From the NCBI GenBank assembly GCA_964619485.1, contig CAZUCI010000011.1, positions 1 to 53,628 of the forward strand: a DNA stretch of 53,628 bases, written 5' to 3'. A program made the position numbers and the translations under genes. Position 1 is the stretch's first letter, and the number at the start of each line of letters is the position of its first letter. The notes below the pieces were generated by a model that was given only the letters and a program-made list of their open reading frames with translations, did no database searches and had not been told where the DNA came from. The stretch is from UBA2882 sp964619485 (GTDB taxonomy: Bacteria > Bacillota > Clostridia > Lachnospirales > Lachnospiraceae). Below, piece after piece: positions 25,871-32,970 of the stretch.

Positions 25871-27029
25871 CGGAGTGCGTGGATAAATAGTTAACATAAT
25901 CTATTGGAGAAGCGGAGAGAGAATCTTCGCTTCTTTTGTTTGCGTATAATGTGCTGCCTGCGGAAGCATGCAGGATATTGTTTGCGTATAATGTGCTGCC
26001 TGCGGAAGCATGCAGGATATTGTTTGCGTATAATGTGCTGCCTGCGGAAGCATGCAGGACATTGTTTGCGCTGAGATTTTTTGCCATGATAATGGGCTGC
26101 TTTTCTTTTTGACATGTGAAAAAATAAGTTGACATAAAGTTTGAAAATCCATCCAAAGAAGAGAGCTGTGGTGAGAAAAGCACTTCCTGAATATAAGTTT
26201 TTTCTTCCTCTCTTGCAAAGAGAAGATAGCCGGTCAGCTGCTCTTCGATAGAGAAAAGAAACATACCTCCATTTTCACTTTCCAGTTCCTTAAGCAGAGT
26301 ATCATAATAGAAGTCGGAACGGTTTACATAATACTCGTACTGACAGGAAAGCTGAGCGTTTGCAAAGGCTGCGATAGTGGATGTTAGCTGGAAGGTACCA
26401 TTTGTGTGTAATGTCACAGAAGATGCATTACCTGACAGTTTTGAAAAGGTTAATGGAGTTATGTTAACCTTATACTTTTTTATGAATGGATGACATAATA
26501 TTTTACTTATGTCAACCGAATGGAAGGAGCAGTTGAGAAAATCTGCTGGTTCATAGGTCTCTCTATAATATACATACTGGAAATCAAAGGGCTCATAAAT
26601 TGCGGGATTGGCAGGCATAAGGAATACAAAAGGGCATGTCCTTTCCTTGGCATAGTCGAAGGCGCAGTCAAGCAAAGCAGCCATAATTCGCTGATGTCTG
26701 AATTCCTTTTTGGTTCCGACACCAACGATATAATAGGAGGGAATAATTCCGTAATCCCTTGTCACAATCTCATAGGGTGTCAGGTGGACCATGCCGATTA
26801 TTTCCCGTGTTTCACAGAGCATACAGGTAAAGCAGATATTTCCAGAAGCCTTGTTTTGAAAATAATAGCTGGTAAAAGCTTCACTGTCCTCGTGGAAAAC
26901 CTCCTCCCAAAGAGAGCGGGTCGACAAAACCTCCGGTCCGGAGAGACAGGAGATTTTGCAGGTGTATTCTTTTTGGGTAGCTGTGTTGATCAGAGTTGTG
27001 TTAATCAGAGTTGTTTTCAAATAGTTCAC
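25848..27029 (-). CDS. GNAT family N-acetyltransferase with internal tandem repeats
   Basis: A 393-residue protein with an N-terminal GNAT fold like that of Eis-type enzymes: GMVHLTPYEI, YIVGVGTKKEFRHQRIMAALLDCAFDYAK (acetyl-CoA loop, ~105-130), PANPAIYEPFDFQYVYYRE. Substrate unknown. Near the C terminus a 14-residue segment ANNILHASAGSTLY is present three times in a row, encoded by 42-bp DNA repeats (25939-26064). The N terminus also has a small duplication (TTLINTTLINT). It begins with GTG at 27029 after AAGGGA, 24 bases downstream of ispF on the same strand, so the two are probably co-transcribed. Confidence 0.85.
   Translation of the reverse strand: MNYLKTTLINTTLINTATQKEYTCKISCLSGPEVLSTRSLWEEVFHEDSEAFTSYYFQNKASGNICFTCMLCETREIIGMVHLTPYEIVTRDYGIIPSYYIVGVGTKKEFRHQRIMAALLDCAFDYAKERTCPFVFLMPANPAIYEPFDFQYVYYRETYEPADFLNCSFHSVDISKILCHPFIKKYKVNITPLTFSKLSGNASSVTLHTNGTFQLTSTIAAFANAQLSCQYEYYVNRSDFYYDTLLKELESENGGMFLFSIEEQLTGYLLFAREEEKTYIQEVLFSPQLSSLDGFSNFMSTYFFTCQKEKQPIIMAKNLSANNVLHASAGSTLYANNILHASAGSTLYANNILHASAGSTLYANKRSEDSLSASPIDYVNYLSTHSGLLNEIV
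25939..26064 (-). repeat. Three in-frame 42-bp tandem repeats within the GNAT gene
   Basis: Units start at 25939, 25981 and 26023; the first two are identical and the third differs by one base near its end. A diverged flanking copy (SANNVLHASAGST boundary) is recognisable in the protein. The period is a multiple of three, so copy changes would keep the frame. Confidence 0.95.
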
Positions 27030-27053
27030 CTTAGTTCCCTTAAAAATTGATGT

Positions 27054-27605
27054 TTAGTGGTTGGGACAGCCCTTGCAGCCCTCGCAGGAGGATACAGATT
27101 GATTTATGTCAACCTGCATATCCATGAGGCTGCTTGGAGAAGCCAGCATACAAATGGCCTGTGATGAGATTCCCTCACCGATACCGGTAAAGCCCAAACC
27201 TTCTTCGGTCGTTGCCTTTACGTTAATCTGTGACAGCTCAATCCCCAGAGCATTGGCAATATTCTGTCGCATGGTATCAATATATGGGCGCATTTTTGGA
27301 GCCTGTGCAATAATTGTTGCGTCAATATTTTCAATGAAAAAACAGCTTTCCTCCAGGAGATTACCAACATGTTCGAGCAGCTTGATGCTTGAGATTCCCT
27401 CATATTGCGGGTCTGTATCTGGAAAATGTTTGCCTATATCGCCCAGTGCTGCAGCTCCCAGAAGTGCATCCATGATTGCATGGACAAGCACATCAGCATC
27501 AGAATGTCCCAGCAATCCCTTTTCGCAAGGTATTGTTACCCCACCTAATATTAATTCTCTATTTTCAACTAATCGATGTACATCATAGCCCATTCCAATT
27601 CGCAT
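27054..27605 (-). CDS. ispF: 2-C-methyl-D-erythritol 2,4-cyclodiphosphate synthase with Cys-rich tail
   Basis: A 183-residue IspF of the MEP isoprenoid pathway, making the cyclic diphosphate. Zinc and active-site motifs are present: GYDVHRL (Asp8, His10), LLGHSDADVLVHAIMDALLGA, DIGKHFPDTDP, and KATTEEGLGFTGIGEGI. The core ends near residue 160, the usual family length. A C-terminal extension of about 22 residues ends in SCEGCKGCPNH, three closely spaced cysteines plus a His that could bind metal. ATG 27605 has GAGGAAG just upstream. Confidence 0.94.
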   Translation of the reverse strand: MRIGMGYDVHRLVENRELILGGVTIPCEKGLLGHSDADVLVHAIMDALLGAAALGDIGKHFPDTDPQYEGISSIKLLEHVGNLLEESCFFIENIDATIIAQAPKMRPYIDTMRQNIANALGIELSQINVKATTEEGLGFTGIGEGISSQAICMLASPSSLMDMQVDINQSVSSCEGCKGCPNH

Positions 27606-27751
27606 GATTCTTCCTCGCTTTCTTCTGTGATTAGTATATCCAAACTCGCTACTATTTTAACATAGAAGCCTGATGAATCCTAGGTATAAGATTTTATTGA
27701 ATTGTGAATTGTGTAAATTTTTGAAAAAATTTGAAAAATTAAAAAAACGGG

Positions 27752-27781
27752 TTGACAAACACTCTGCTCTCAATATATAAT
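27752..27781 (+). promoter_or_regulatory. tRNA operon promoter
   Basis: TTGACA at 27752-27757 and TATAAT at 27776-27781 with an 18-base spacer, 35 bases before the first tRNA. Confidence 0.85.
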
Positions 27782-27816
27782 AGCAAAGCGGGTTGTGAAA
27801 ACGACCCACAAAAAAT

Positions 27817-27889
27817 GGGATCTTAGCTCAGCTGGGAGAGCATCTGCCTTACAAGCAGAGGGTCATAGGTTCGAGCCCTATAGGTCCCA
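27817..27889 (+). tRNA. tRNA-Val (anticodon UAC)
   Basis: A 73-base cloverleaf. The acceptor GGGATCT pairs with AGGTCCC (one G-U) and the discriminator is A. The D arm is GCTCAGCTGGGAGAGC, the anticodon stem-loop TCTGC CTTACAA GCAGA, and the T arm ATAGG TTCGAGC CCTAT. The 3' CCA is not encoded. Confidence 0.97.
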
Positions 27890-27896
27890 TTCATAT

Positions 27897-27970
27897 GGCG
27901 AGATAGCTCAGTTGGCTAGAGCACGCGGTTCATACCCGCGGTGTCGAGGGTTCGAATCCCCCTCTCGCTA
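27897..27970 (+). tRNA. tRNA-Met (anticodon CAU), elongator type
   Basis: A 74-base cloverleaf. The acceptor GGCGAGA pairs with TCTCGCT (first pair G-U) and the discriminator is A. The anticodon loop is TTCATAC on a CGCGG/CCGCG stem. It lacks the initiator C:A mismatch and GGG/CCC anticodon stem, so it is an elongator Met. A lysidine-modified Ile tRNA cannot be formally excluded. Confidence 0.93.
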
Positions 27971-27975
27971 TGCTA

Positions 27976-28007
27976 AGAACTTAGTATTTACTAGGTTCTT
28001 TTTTTTA
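27976..28007 (+). terminator. Terminator of the tRNA operon
   Basis: AGAACTTAGTA pairs with TACTAGGTTCT (one mismatch), followed by a run of eight T, immediately after tRNA-Met. Confidence 0.9.
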
Positions 28008-28011
28008 TTAA

Positions 28012-28113
28012 GAGGAATGGCCCTGTGCTTGTAAATATTATTGTTGCTTTACGAGGTGAAATGGCGCTGTGCTTGTAAATATTGTTGTTTCTTTATGAGG
28101 TGAAATGGCGCTG
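28012..28113. repeat. Two and a half copies of a ~44-bp direct repeat
   Basis: The unit GAGGTGAAATGGCGCTGTGC followed by TTGTAAATATTGTTG starts near 28012, 28052 and 28097; the third is cut short after CGCTG, where a hairpin begins. Non-coding part of the 28008-28604 gap. Confidence 0.8.
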
Positions 28114-28156
28114 GACAGGCAAATTTCATTGTATACAAGATTTTGCCTGTCTTTTT
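28114..28156 (+). terminator. Terminator-like hairpin
   Basis: GACAGGCAAAA-type stem: GACAGGCAAA (28114) pairs with TTTGCCTGTC (to 28151), followed by TTTTT. It may be a second, back-up terminator for the tRNA transcript or mark the end of a small RNA. Confidence 0.6.
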
Positions 28157-28259
28157 GAGCACGATTTTGCCATTAAATCAGTGTTTAGCGAAGAGTATAC
28201 ATGCAAATTTGAATAAATTGATTTTTTTGCCTGTTGTTTTTGCAAACAAAGTGGCTAAA

Positions 28260-28299
28260 ATACATGCAATTTTTCAATAGCAGGAATAATTGCATGTAT
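28260..28299. repeat. Perfect 12-bp inverted repeat
   Basis: ATACATGCAATT (28260-28271) and AATTGCATGTAT (28288-28299) are exact inverses around 16 bases. A related TATACATGCAAATTT lies at about 28196. It is upstream of the LysR gene; a regulator site or hairpin, role unknown. Confidence 0.7.
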
Positions 28300-28414
28300 C
28301 GACATTGGTCCGAAGTTAATAGAATGACCCGAAAGTGGAATTTTGAAGCTATATTATGATGGATGCCACAGGCAATTATGAAGAGGGTAGTAATTTTGCC
28401 CGTAATTGAGTGCT

Positions 28415-28580
28415 AAGGTTCTATGCAATTAAATATCAAAGGTTTTCTGTAACTAAATATCAAAGGTTCTATGCAATTAAAAATCAAGGTTCTCTTCAAT
28501 TAAAAATCAAAGGTTTTCTGCAAAATTAATATCAAGGCTGCAAGGGACTAAAAATCAAAGCTGCATGCGAATGAATAATA
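28415..28580. repeat. Six to seven tandem 24-bp repeats upstream of the LysR gene
   Basis: Units start at 28415, 28439, 28463, 28486, 28510 and 28534, consensus AAGGTTCTATGCAATTAAAA plus ATCA, with a degenerate seventh unit to ~28580. They end about 10 bases before the LysR ribosome site, so they lie in its leader or promoter. There are no spacers, so this is not a CRISPR array. Confidence 0.88.
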
Positions 28581-28604
28581 AGATTGTCTGGGAGGTATAT
28601 CAAG

Positions 28605-29486
28605 ATGGATCTTCGTGTTTTAAATTACTTTTTAGTTGTTGCGAGAGAAGAAAATATTACAAAAGCATCGATACAGTTACATATGACACAGCCAACCCTT
28701 TCCAGACAGCTTCAGCAGCTTGAGGAGGAGCTGGGGGTAAAGCTTTTTGAACGCAGCAGCCATAACATTGTGCTGACTAAAGAGGGGATTATGCTTAGAA
28801 GGCGTGCGCAGGAGCTTGTCAGTCTGGCAGAACGAACAAAAAGGGAGCTTAACAGTGATGAAGAAACCATCTCGGGTGAAATTACCATTGGCGGAGGTGA
28901 ATTTCGGAGTTCAGATTGTCTGGCACGAATTGTTACGGATTTTATGAAAGAGCATGAGCAGGTTACTTTTGAAATATACAGTGGGAATAATGATAATGTT
29001 ATTGAACAAATGGATAAAGGGCTGATTGACATTGGGCTATTCATTGCGCCTATAGATCTGTCAAAATATGATTCTGTTAAAATGAGACAAAAAGAGCGTT
29101 GGGGCGTGCTTGTGTGCTGCGATTCTCCTTTGGCGCAAAAGACGGAAATGAGACAGTCGGATTTTCTGGGGTTAAAGCTGATCGTACCGAAAAGAATGAC
29201 AGTTAAGAGTGAGTTACACCACTGGTTTGGGGATATATTTGAGCAGTTGGATATGAAAGTATCCTATAACCTGTTATATAATGCAGCAGCTATGGTTGAG
29301 CAGGGAATGGATGCAGCGTTATGTCTGGAGTTGAATACAAATTACAATAATTTGAAATTTATCCCACTTTCACCAGCTTTGGAGCATAACTCTGTTCTTG
29401 CATGGAGAAAGAATCAAATTACATCACCTGCAGTTTCAGCTTTTATCAAGTATTTAAAAAGCATGAATGAAAAAGATAAAAATTAG
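28605..29486 (+). CDS. LysR family transcriptional regulator
   Basis: A 293-residue LysR regulator. The N-terminal winged helix (DLRVLNYFLVVAREENITKASIQLHMTQPTLSRQLQQLEEELGVKLFER, ~1-55) is followed by a periplasmic-binding-protein-like effector domain (ITIGGGEFRSSDCLARIV onward). The start at ATG 28605 is chosen because GGGAGG lies 9 bases upstream; an in-frame TTG at 28584 has none. LysR regulators often control the gene next to them, so the collinear redox genes from 29793 on are the likely target. The effector is unknown. A terminator follows at 29512, separating it from the next genes. Confidence 0.93.
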   Translation: MDLRVLNYFLVVAREENITKASIQLHMTQPTLSRQLQQLEEELGVKLFERSSHNIVLTKEGIMLRRRAQELVSLAERTKRELNSDEETISGEITIGGGEFRSSDCLARIVTDFMKEHEQVTFEIYSGNNDNVIEQMDKGLIDIGLFIAPIDLSKYDSVKMRQKERWGVLVCCDSPLAQKTEMRQSDFLGLKLIVPKRMTVKSELHHWFGDIFEQLDMKVSYNLLYNAAAMVEQGMDAALCLELNTNYNNLKFIPLSPALEHNSVLAWRKNQITSPAVSAFIKYLKSMNEKDKN

Positions 29487-29511
29487 AACGAGATTTACAA
29501 AATCACGAGGA

Positions 29512-29550
29512 AAAGTCTTTCGTATCAATTTGGTATGAAAGGCTTTTTTT
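29512..29550 (+). terminator. Terminator after the LysR gene
   Basis: AAAGTCTTTCGTATC pairs with GGTATGAAAGGCTTT (a few wobble positions) and runs into seven T. Confidence 0.88.
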
Positions 29551-29701
29551 AATGGTGGTTAACAGGCGAACGGTTAATGATTGAATTACTAACGGGTAAC
29601 AGCTAACCAAAACAAAAGAAATACAAAAAATGAATTTCATGAAATAAAATACAGGTATTAGACATATCAGCTTACGGTAATTATGATAAGAATAAAGGCA
29701 A

Positions 29702-29781
29702 AAGAAAGACAAGAAATAAGAAAGACAAAAAATAAGAAAGACAAAAAATAAGAAAAACAAAAAATAAGAAGCCAAAAGGAG
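29702..29781. repeat. Purine-rich 16-bp tandem repeats in the leader of the flavin reductase gene
   Basis: Units AAGAAAGACAAAAAAT start at 29702, 29718, 29734 and 29750; a fifth unit decays into AAGAAGCCAAAAGGAG, which supplies the ribosome site of the next gene. Confidence 0.9.
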
Positions 29782-29792
29782 GAGTAATCAAT

Positions 29793-30341
29793 ATGAAAAA
29801 GAATTTAGGACCAAAATTAGCATTGTATCCAACACCTGTCACTGTAGTAGGTGTTATGGCAGAAAACAAACCTAACTGGGTGCTTGTCTGTCATATTGGA
29901 ATTGTAAGTCACGACCGTATTTTAATCAGTCTTGCACAGCCACACTATACAAACCGGTTTATAAAGAAGGTGGGAAAGGTTTCTGTCAATCTTGTTGACC
30001 AGAATCTTCTTCCTAAAGCAGATTACTGTGGAACTGTCTCAGGAGCAAAGGTAGATAAGTCAGAAGTGTTTGCATATGAAATTGGAGAAGCAGGTGCTCC
30101 TGTTATTACAGCATCTCCACTTGTTATGGAGTGTACGGTGGAAGACACCATCGTAATCAATGGATTCGATAATTTCATCTTGAAAATTGAAAACACTTAT
30201 GCAGAGGAAAAAATTGTGGGAGAAGACGATAAATTGGATTATACAGCTTTCAAACCAGTACTTTTTGAAATGCCAACCTACAAATACCTTGCAATGGGAG
30301 AAGTGCTTGGAGACTGTATGAAGATTGGAAAGGCAGAGTAG
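29793..30341 (+). CDS. Flavin reductase family protein (FMN-binding split barrel)
   Basis: A 182-residue flavin reductase-like protein. The N-terminal half (GPKLALYPTPVTVVGVMAENKPNWVLVCHIGIVSHDRILISL) and HYTNRFIKKVGKVSVNLV fit the FMN-binding split-barrel family of flavin reductases and flavoredoxins. It probably binds FMN in the cytosol and passes electrons from NAD(P)H or another flavoprotein. ATG 29793 follows AAGGAGG by 9 bases, the site lying at the end of the 16-bp repeats. It is the first gene after LysR and is followed 3 bases later by a MerR-like gene. Confidence 0.88.
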   Translation: MKKNLGPKLALYPTPVTVVGVMAENKPNWVLVCHIGIVSHDRILISLAQPHYTNRFIKKVGKVSVNLVDQNLLPKADYCGTVSGAKVDKSEVFAYEIGEAGAPVITASPLVMECTVEDTIVINGFDNFILKIENTYAEEKIVGEDDKLDYTAFKPVLFEMPTYKYLAMGEVLGDCMKIGKAE

Positions 30342-30344
30342 TTC

Positions 30345-30713
30345 ATGTATAACAAAATGACAATTGAAGAAGTAATTAACCAGTACAGCATTCCAAAAAA
30401 AATATTAGATGAATATCATTCCTTTGGTCTATGCGATGCGGTCAGAGAAGTTATGGGAGACTGGAAGTATGATGAGGAAGATATAGAACGCCTTGGTATG
30501 ATTATGACACTTCATGATATTGGCTTTTCCACAGAGGAAGTAGAGACATATATGAAGCTTTTGATTGACGGAAGCGATACCGAATCAGAACGCATGAGGA
30601 TGCTGAACAGGAAAAGAACGGAAACGTTAGATGATATTCATTTTCGAGAAAAGCAGCTGGAGCGGATGGATTATCTGCGTTATGAAATGCGTGACGGCAA
30701 AAAGAAGCAGTAG
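30345..30713 (+). CDS. Short MerR-like regulatory protein
   Basis: A 122-residue protein whose first ~75 residues resemble a MerR winged helix (MTIEEVINQYSIPKKILDEYHSFGL, YDEEDIERLGMIMTLHDIGFSTEEVETYMKLL) followed by a coiled coil (~85-118). The usual second HTH element with an RY..GYR pattern is weak (DWKYDEEDIERL), and no effector domain follows. It may bind DNA as a dimer or modulate a partner. Stop-start spacing to the flavin reductase is 3 bases, so they are translated together. Confidence 0.72.
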   Translation: MYNKMTIEEVINQYSIPKKILDEYHSFGLCDAVREVMGDWKYDEEDIERLGMIMTLHDIGFSTEEVETYMKLLIDGSDTESERMRMLNRKRTETLDDIHFREKQLERMDYLRYEMRDGKKKQ

Positions 30714-30732
30714 AGGAAAGGTATAGAAAGTT

Positions 30733-30811
30733 AAGAAAAAAGAATTGAAAAAAATTAGAAAAAAGAATAGAAAAAAAGAATAGAAAAAAAGAATAGTAAA
30801 AAAGAATAGAA
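30733..30811. repeat. A-rich 13-bp tandem repeats
   Basis: About six units of AAAAAAGAATAGA type between the MerR-like gene and the next ribosome site (30825-30832). Confidence 0.85.
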
Positions 30812-30838
30812 CGTTAAAGAATGGAAAGGAAGAAAACA

Positions 30839-31168
30839 ATGAGTGAAAAAATAGTTCAGACAGCAGGAAGAAATCAATTAGGAGAATTTGCGCCGATGTT
30901 CGCACATCTCAATGATGATGTGTTATTTGGAGAGGTGTGGAATGAAGAAGCAATTGATGTAAAAACGAAATGCATCATTACGGTTGTAGCTTTAATGGCA
31001 TCCGGAATTACAGATTCCTCTTTAAAATATCATCTGGAAAATGCAAAGAAAAACGGAGTCAGCAAAGAGGAAATTGCAGCTATCATTACTCATGCAACTA
31101 TGTATGTTGGATGGCCAAAGGGATGGGCTGTTTTTAACCAGGCAAAAGAAATATGGAACGAGAAATAA
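30839..31168 (+). CDS. Carboxymuconolactone decarboxylase family protein
   Basis: A 109-residue alpha-helical CMD/AhpD-fold protein (LGEFAPMFAHLNDDVLFGEVW, IVTVVALMASGITDSSLKYHLENAKKNGVSKEEIAAIITHATMYVGWPKGWAVF). Members form multimers. AhpD-type ones have a redox CxxC, which is absent here, so peroxidase-partner chemistry is unlikely; many such proteins are of unknown function near aldo/keto reductases and cupins, as here. The start at 30839 follows AAAGGAAG; an in-frame ATG at 30821 has no ribosome site. The next gene overlaps or abuts its 3' end. Confidence 0.88.
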   Translation: MSEKIVQTAGRNQLGEFAPMFAHLNDDVLFGEVWNEEAIDVKTKCIITVVALMASGITDSSLKYHLENAKKNGVSKEEIAAIITHATMYVGWPKGWAVFNQAKEIWNEK

Positions 31169-31191
31169 GACAATCCGAGGAGAAGAATGAT

Positions 31192-32130
31192 ATGGGAACA
31201 ATGAAATTACCAAAAATCGCTATGGGTGCCTGGGCATGGGGTGATACAGATGGATACTTTGGAAACACAATGACAGAGGATGAGTTTTATCCGATTTTTG
31301 AAGCAGCATTAAAGAATGGATTAAACCTGTGGGATACTGCAACTGCTTATTCCAATGGAGAATCAGAAAAGATTCTTGGACATTTTGTGAACAAAGCAGG
31401 ACGTGAAAATGTAATTGTATCTACAAAATTCACACCACAGATGGCAGGAATTTATGATAACAGCGTAGAAAAAATGTGTGATGCCAGTTTAGAGCGTATG
31501 GGAATGGATTACTTCGATATTTACTGGATTCATAATCCAGTGAATGCTCCAGAATACACCAAGGAGCTGATTCCGCTTCTTAGGAGTGGAAAGGTGAAGA
31601 CAGTTGGAGTGTCAAATCATAATCTTGCGCAGATTATTGAAGCAGATTTAATTTTGCACGAGGCAGGATTTAGAGTATCGGCTATTCAAAATCATTTCAG
31701 TCTCATGAATCGTTCATCTGTAGCTTCCGGAATTTTAAATTACTGCGAGGCAAATAAAATCACATTCTATGGCTATATGACCTTGGAGCAGGGGGCACTT
31801 TCCGGAAAATATGATGCAAAACATCCATTCCCTGTAGGGAGCGCGAGAGCAAATGTATTTAATCCTCTTCTCGATAAAATTGAAGTAATTACAGCGGAGA
31901 TGAAAAAAGTCGCAGATAAACACAGAGTGTCTGTGGCACAGATTGGAACAGCTTATGCCATAGCAAAAGGAATTCTTCCAATTTTGGGGGTGACAAAGCT
32001 GTATCAGGTAGAAGAGGCAGCAAAAACAGCAGAGGTTACTTTAACAGAGGAAGAGATAACGGCGTTGGAAATGGCAGCTGACAAGTCAGGTGTAGAGTCT
32101 GTACAATTTTGGGAAAGCAAAATGGTGTAA
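31192..32130 (+). CDS. Aldo/keto reductase
   Basis: A 312-residue NAD(P)H-dependent aldo/keto reductase. The catalytic tetrad is visible: Asp and Tyr in GLNLWDTATAYSNGESE, Lys in VIVSTKFTP, His in DIYWIHNPVNA; the nucleotide site TGVTK-type region is ILGVTKLYQVEEA. Start ATG 31192 is preferred because GAGGAGA lies 7 bases upstream; the ATG at 31153 would overlap the CMD gene by 16 bases. Substrate unknown. It is the first of two aldo/keto reductases bracketing the flavodoxin genes. Confidence 0.92.
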   Translation: MGTMKLPKIAMGAWAWGDTDGYFGNTMTEDEFYPIFEAALKNGLNLWDTATAYSNGESEKILGHFVNKAGRENVIVSTKFTPQMAGIYDNSVEKMCDASLERMGMDYFDIYWIHNPVNAPEYTKELIPLLRSGKVKTVGVSNHNLAQIIEADLILHEAGFRVSAIQNHFSLMNRSSVASGILNYCEANKITFYGYMTLEQGALSGKYDAKHPFPVGSARANVFNPLLDKIEVITAEMKKVADKHRVSVAQIGTAYAIAKGILPILGVTKLYQVEEAAKTAEVTLTEEEITALEMAADKSGVESVQFWESKMV

Positions 32131-32187
32131 ATAGCTTAAAGGATCTTAAGGACAAGAGAACGATAAGCAGAAGAAAGGATAAGAAAA

Positions 32188-32961
32188 ATGAAAAAGATTT
32201 TGACTTTATTTTTAGTTTTAAGTTTGAGCATCGGATTAACGGCCTGTGGAGGCAGTGCAACTGATTCCGAGGCAGACATAACAGATATCGGAGAAAATAA
32301 GACTGCAGATTCGCAGTCATCAATGCAGTCAGAAGAAGCTGAAGCACAGCCTGTGACAGAAGGTGTGGAAACAGAAAATTCAGAAACAGAAAATTCAGAA
32401 ACAGAAAATTCAGAAACAGAAAATTCAGAAACAGAAGATTCAAAAACAGAAAGTTCAGAATCAGAAAGTTCAGAATCTGCAACAGATTCAGCAACAACAC
32501 TGGTTGTCTATTTCTCAGCAACAGGAAATACAAAGGCAGTTGCTGAAGTAATTGCAGAAGGAACAGGAGCTGATCTTTATGAAATCATTCCAGAGGAGCT
32601 TTATTCAGATGACGATTTGAATTGGAATGATAATAACAGCAGGAGCACAAAGGAAATGAATGATACTTCTGCAAGGCCGGCTATTTCAGGTACGGTGGAT
32701 AATTTTGAGCAGTATTCCACCATTTATATAGGTTTCCCAATCTGGTGGGGAGAAGCCCCCAGAATTCTGGATACCTTTGTGGAGAGCTATGATTTTACTG
32801 GAAAAACAGTGATTCCATTCTGTACCTCATCCAGCAGCGGACTTGGCTCTTCAGCAAATACACTGGCAACTCTATCTGGCACCGGAGACTGGAAAGATGG
32901 GAAAAGATTTGGAGAACATGAATCAGCAGATACCATTATGGAATGGGTGAATGCACAATAA
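32188..32961 (+). CDS. Flavodoxin-domain lipoprotein
   Basis: A 257-residue exported lipoprotein. A signal peptide with lipobox LTAC (Cys20) is followed by a disordered acidic linker (~21-100) that includes five ETENS-type repeats, then a flavodoxin domain (~105-257). The domain shows the FMN phosphate loop YFSATGNTKAVAE, GFPIWWGEAPRILDTFVESYDFTGK and the FCTSSSSG loop. Flavodoxins are normally cytosolic FMN electron carriers; anchoring one to the outer membrane face is unusual. The linker would let it swing away from the surface. It is followed 9 bases later by the membrane flavodoxin fusion. Confidence 0.9.
   Translation: MKKILTLFLVLSLSIGLTACGGSATDSEADITDIGENKTADSQSSMQSEEAEAQPVTEGVETENSETENSETENSETENSETEDSKTESSESESSESATDSATTLVVYFSATGNTKAVAEVIAEGTGADLYEIIPEELYSDDDLNWNDNNSRSTKEMNDTSARPAISGTVDNFEQYSTIYIGFPIWWGEAPRILDTFVESYDFTGKTVIPFCTSSSSGLGSSANTLATLSGTGDWKDGKRFGEHESADTIMEWVNAQ
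32368..32472 (+). repeat. Seven 15-bp tandem repeats in the lipoprotein linker
   Basis: GAAACAGAAAATTCA is repeated; the first four units (32368-32427) are identical and three more are diverged. Each encodes five residues (ETENS), so copy changes lengthen or shorten the linker in frame. Confidence 0.95.
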
Positions 32962-32970
32962 GGAGGATGC

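Noticed and set aside
25939..26064. Possible CRISPR array (42-bp repeats)
   Set aside because: Repeats are contiguous, in frame, and encode protein within the GNAT gene.
26520..27050. Plus-strand frame of 176 codons opposite the GNAT gene
   Set aside because: It is antisense to a recognised gene, lacks a ribosome site and resembles no family.
27106..27588. Plus-strand frame of 160 codons opposite ispF
   Set aside because: It mirrors a conserved gene; the composition is Ser/Pro-rich in the manner of antisense translations.
27795..28034. Small open frame across the tRNA region
   Set aside because: It is explained by tRNA-Val, tRNA-Met and the terminator.
28415..28580. Possible CRISPR array (24-bp repeats)
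   Set aside because: Units are contiguous without spacers and vary from copy to copy; no cas genes nearby.
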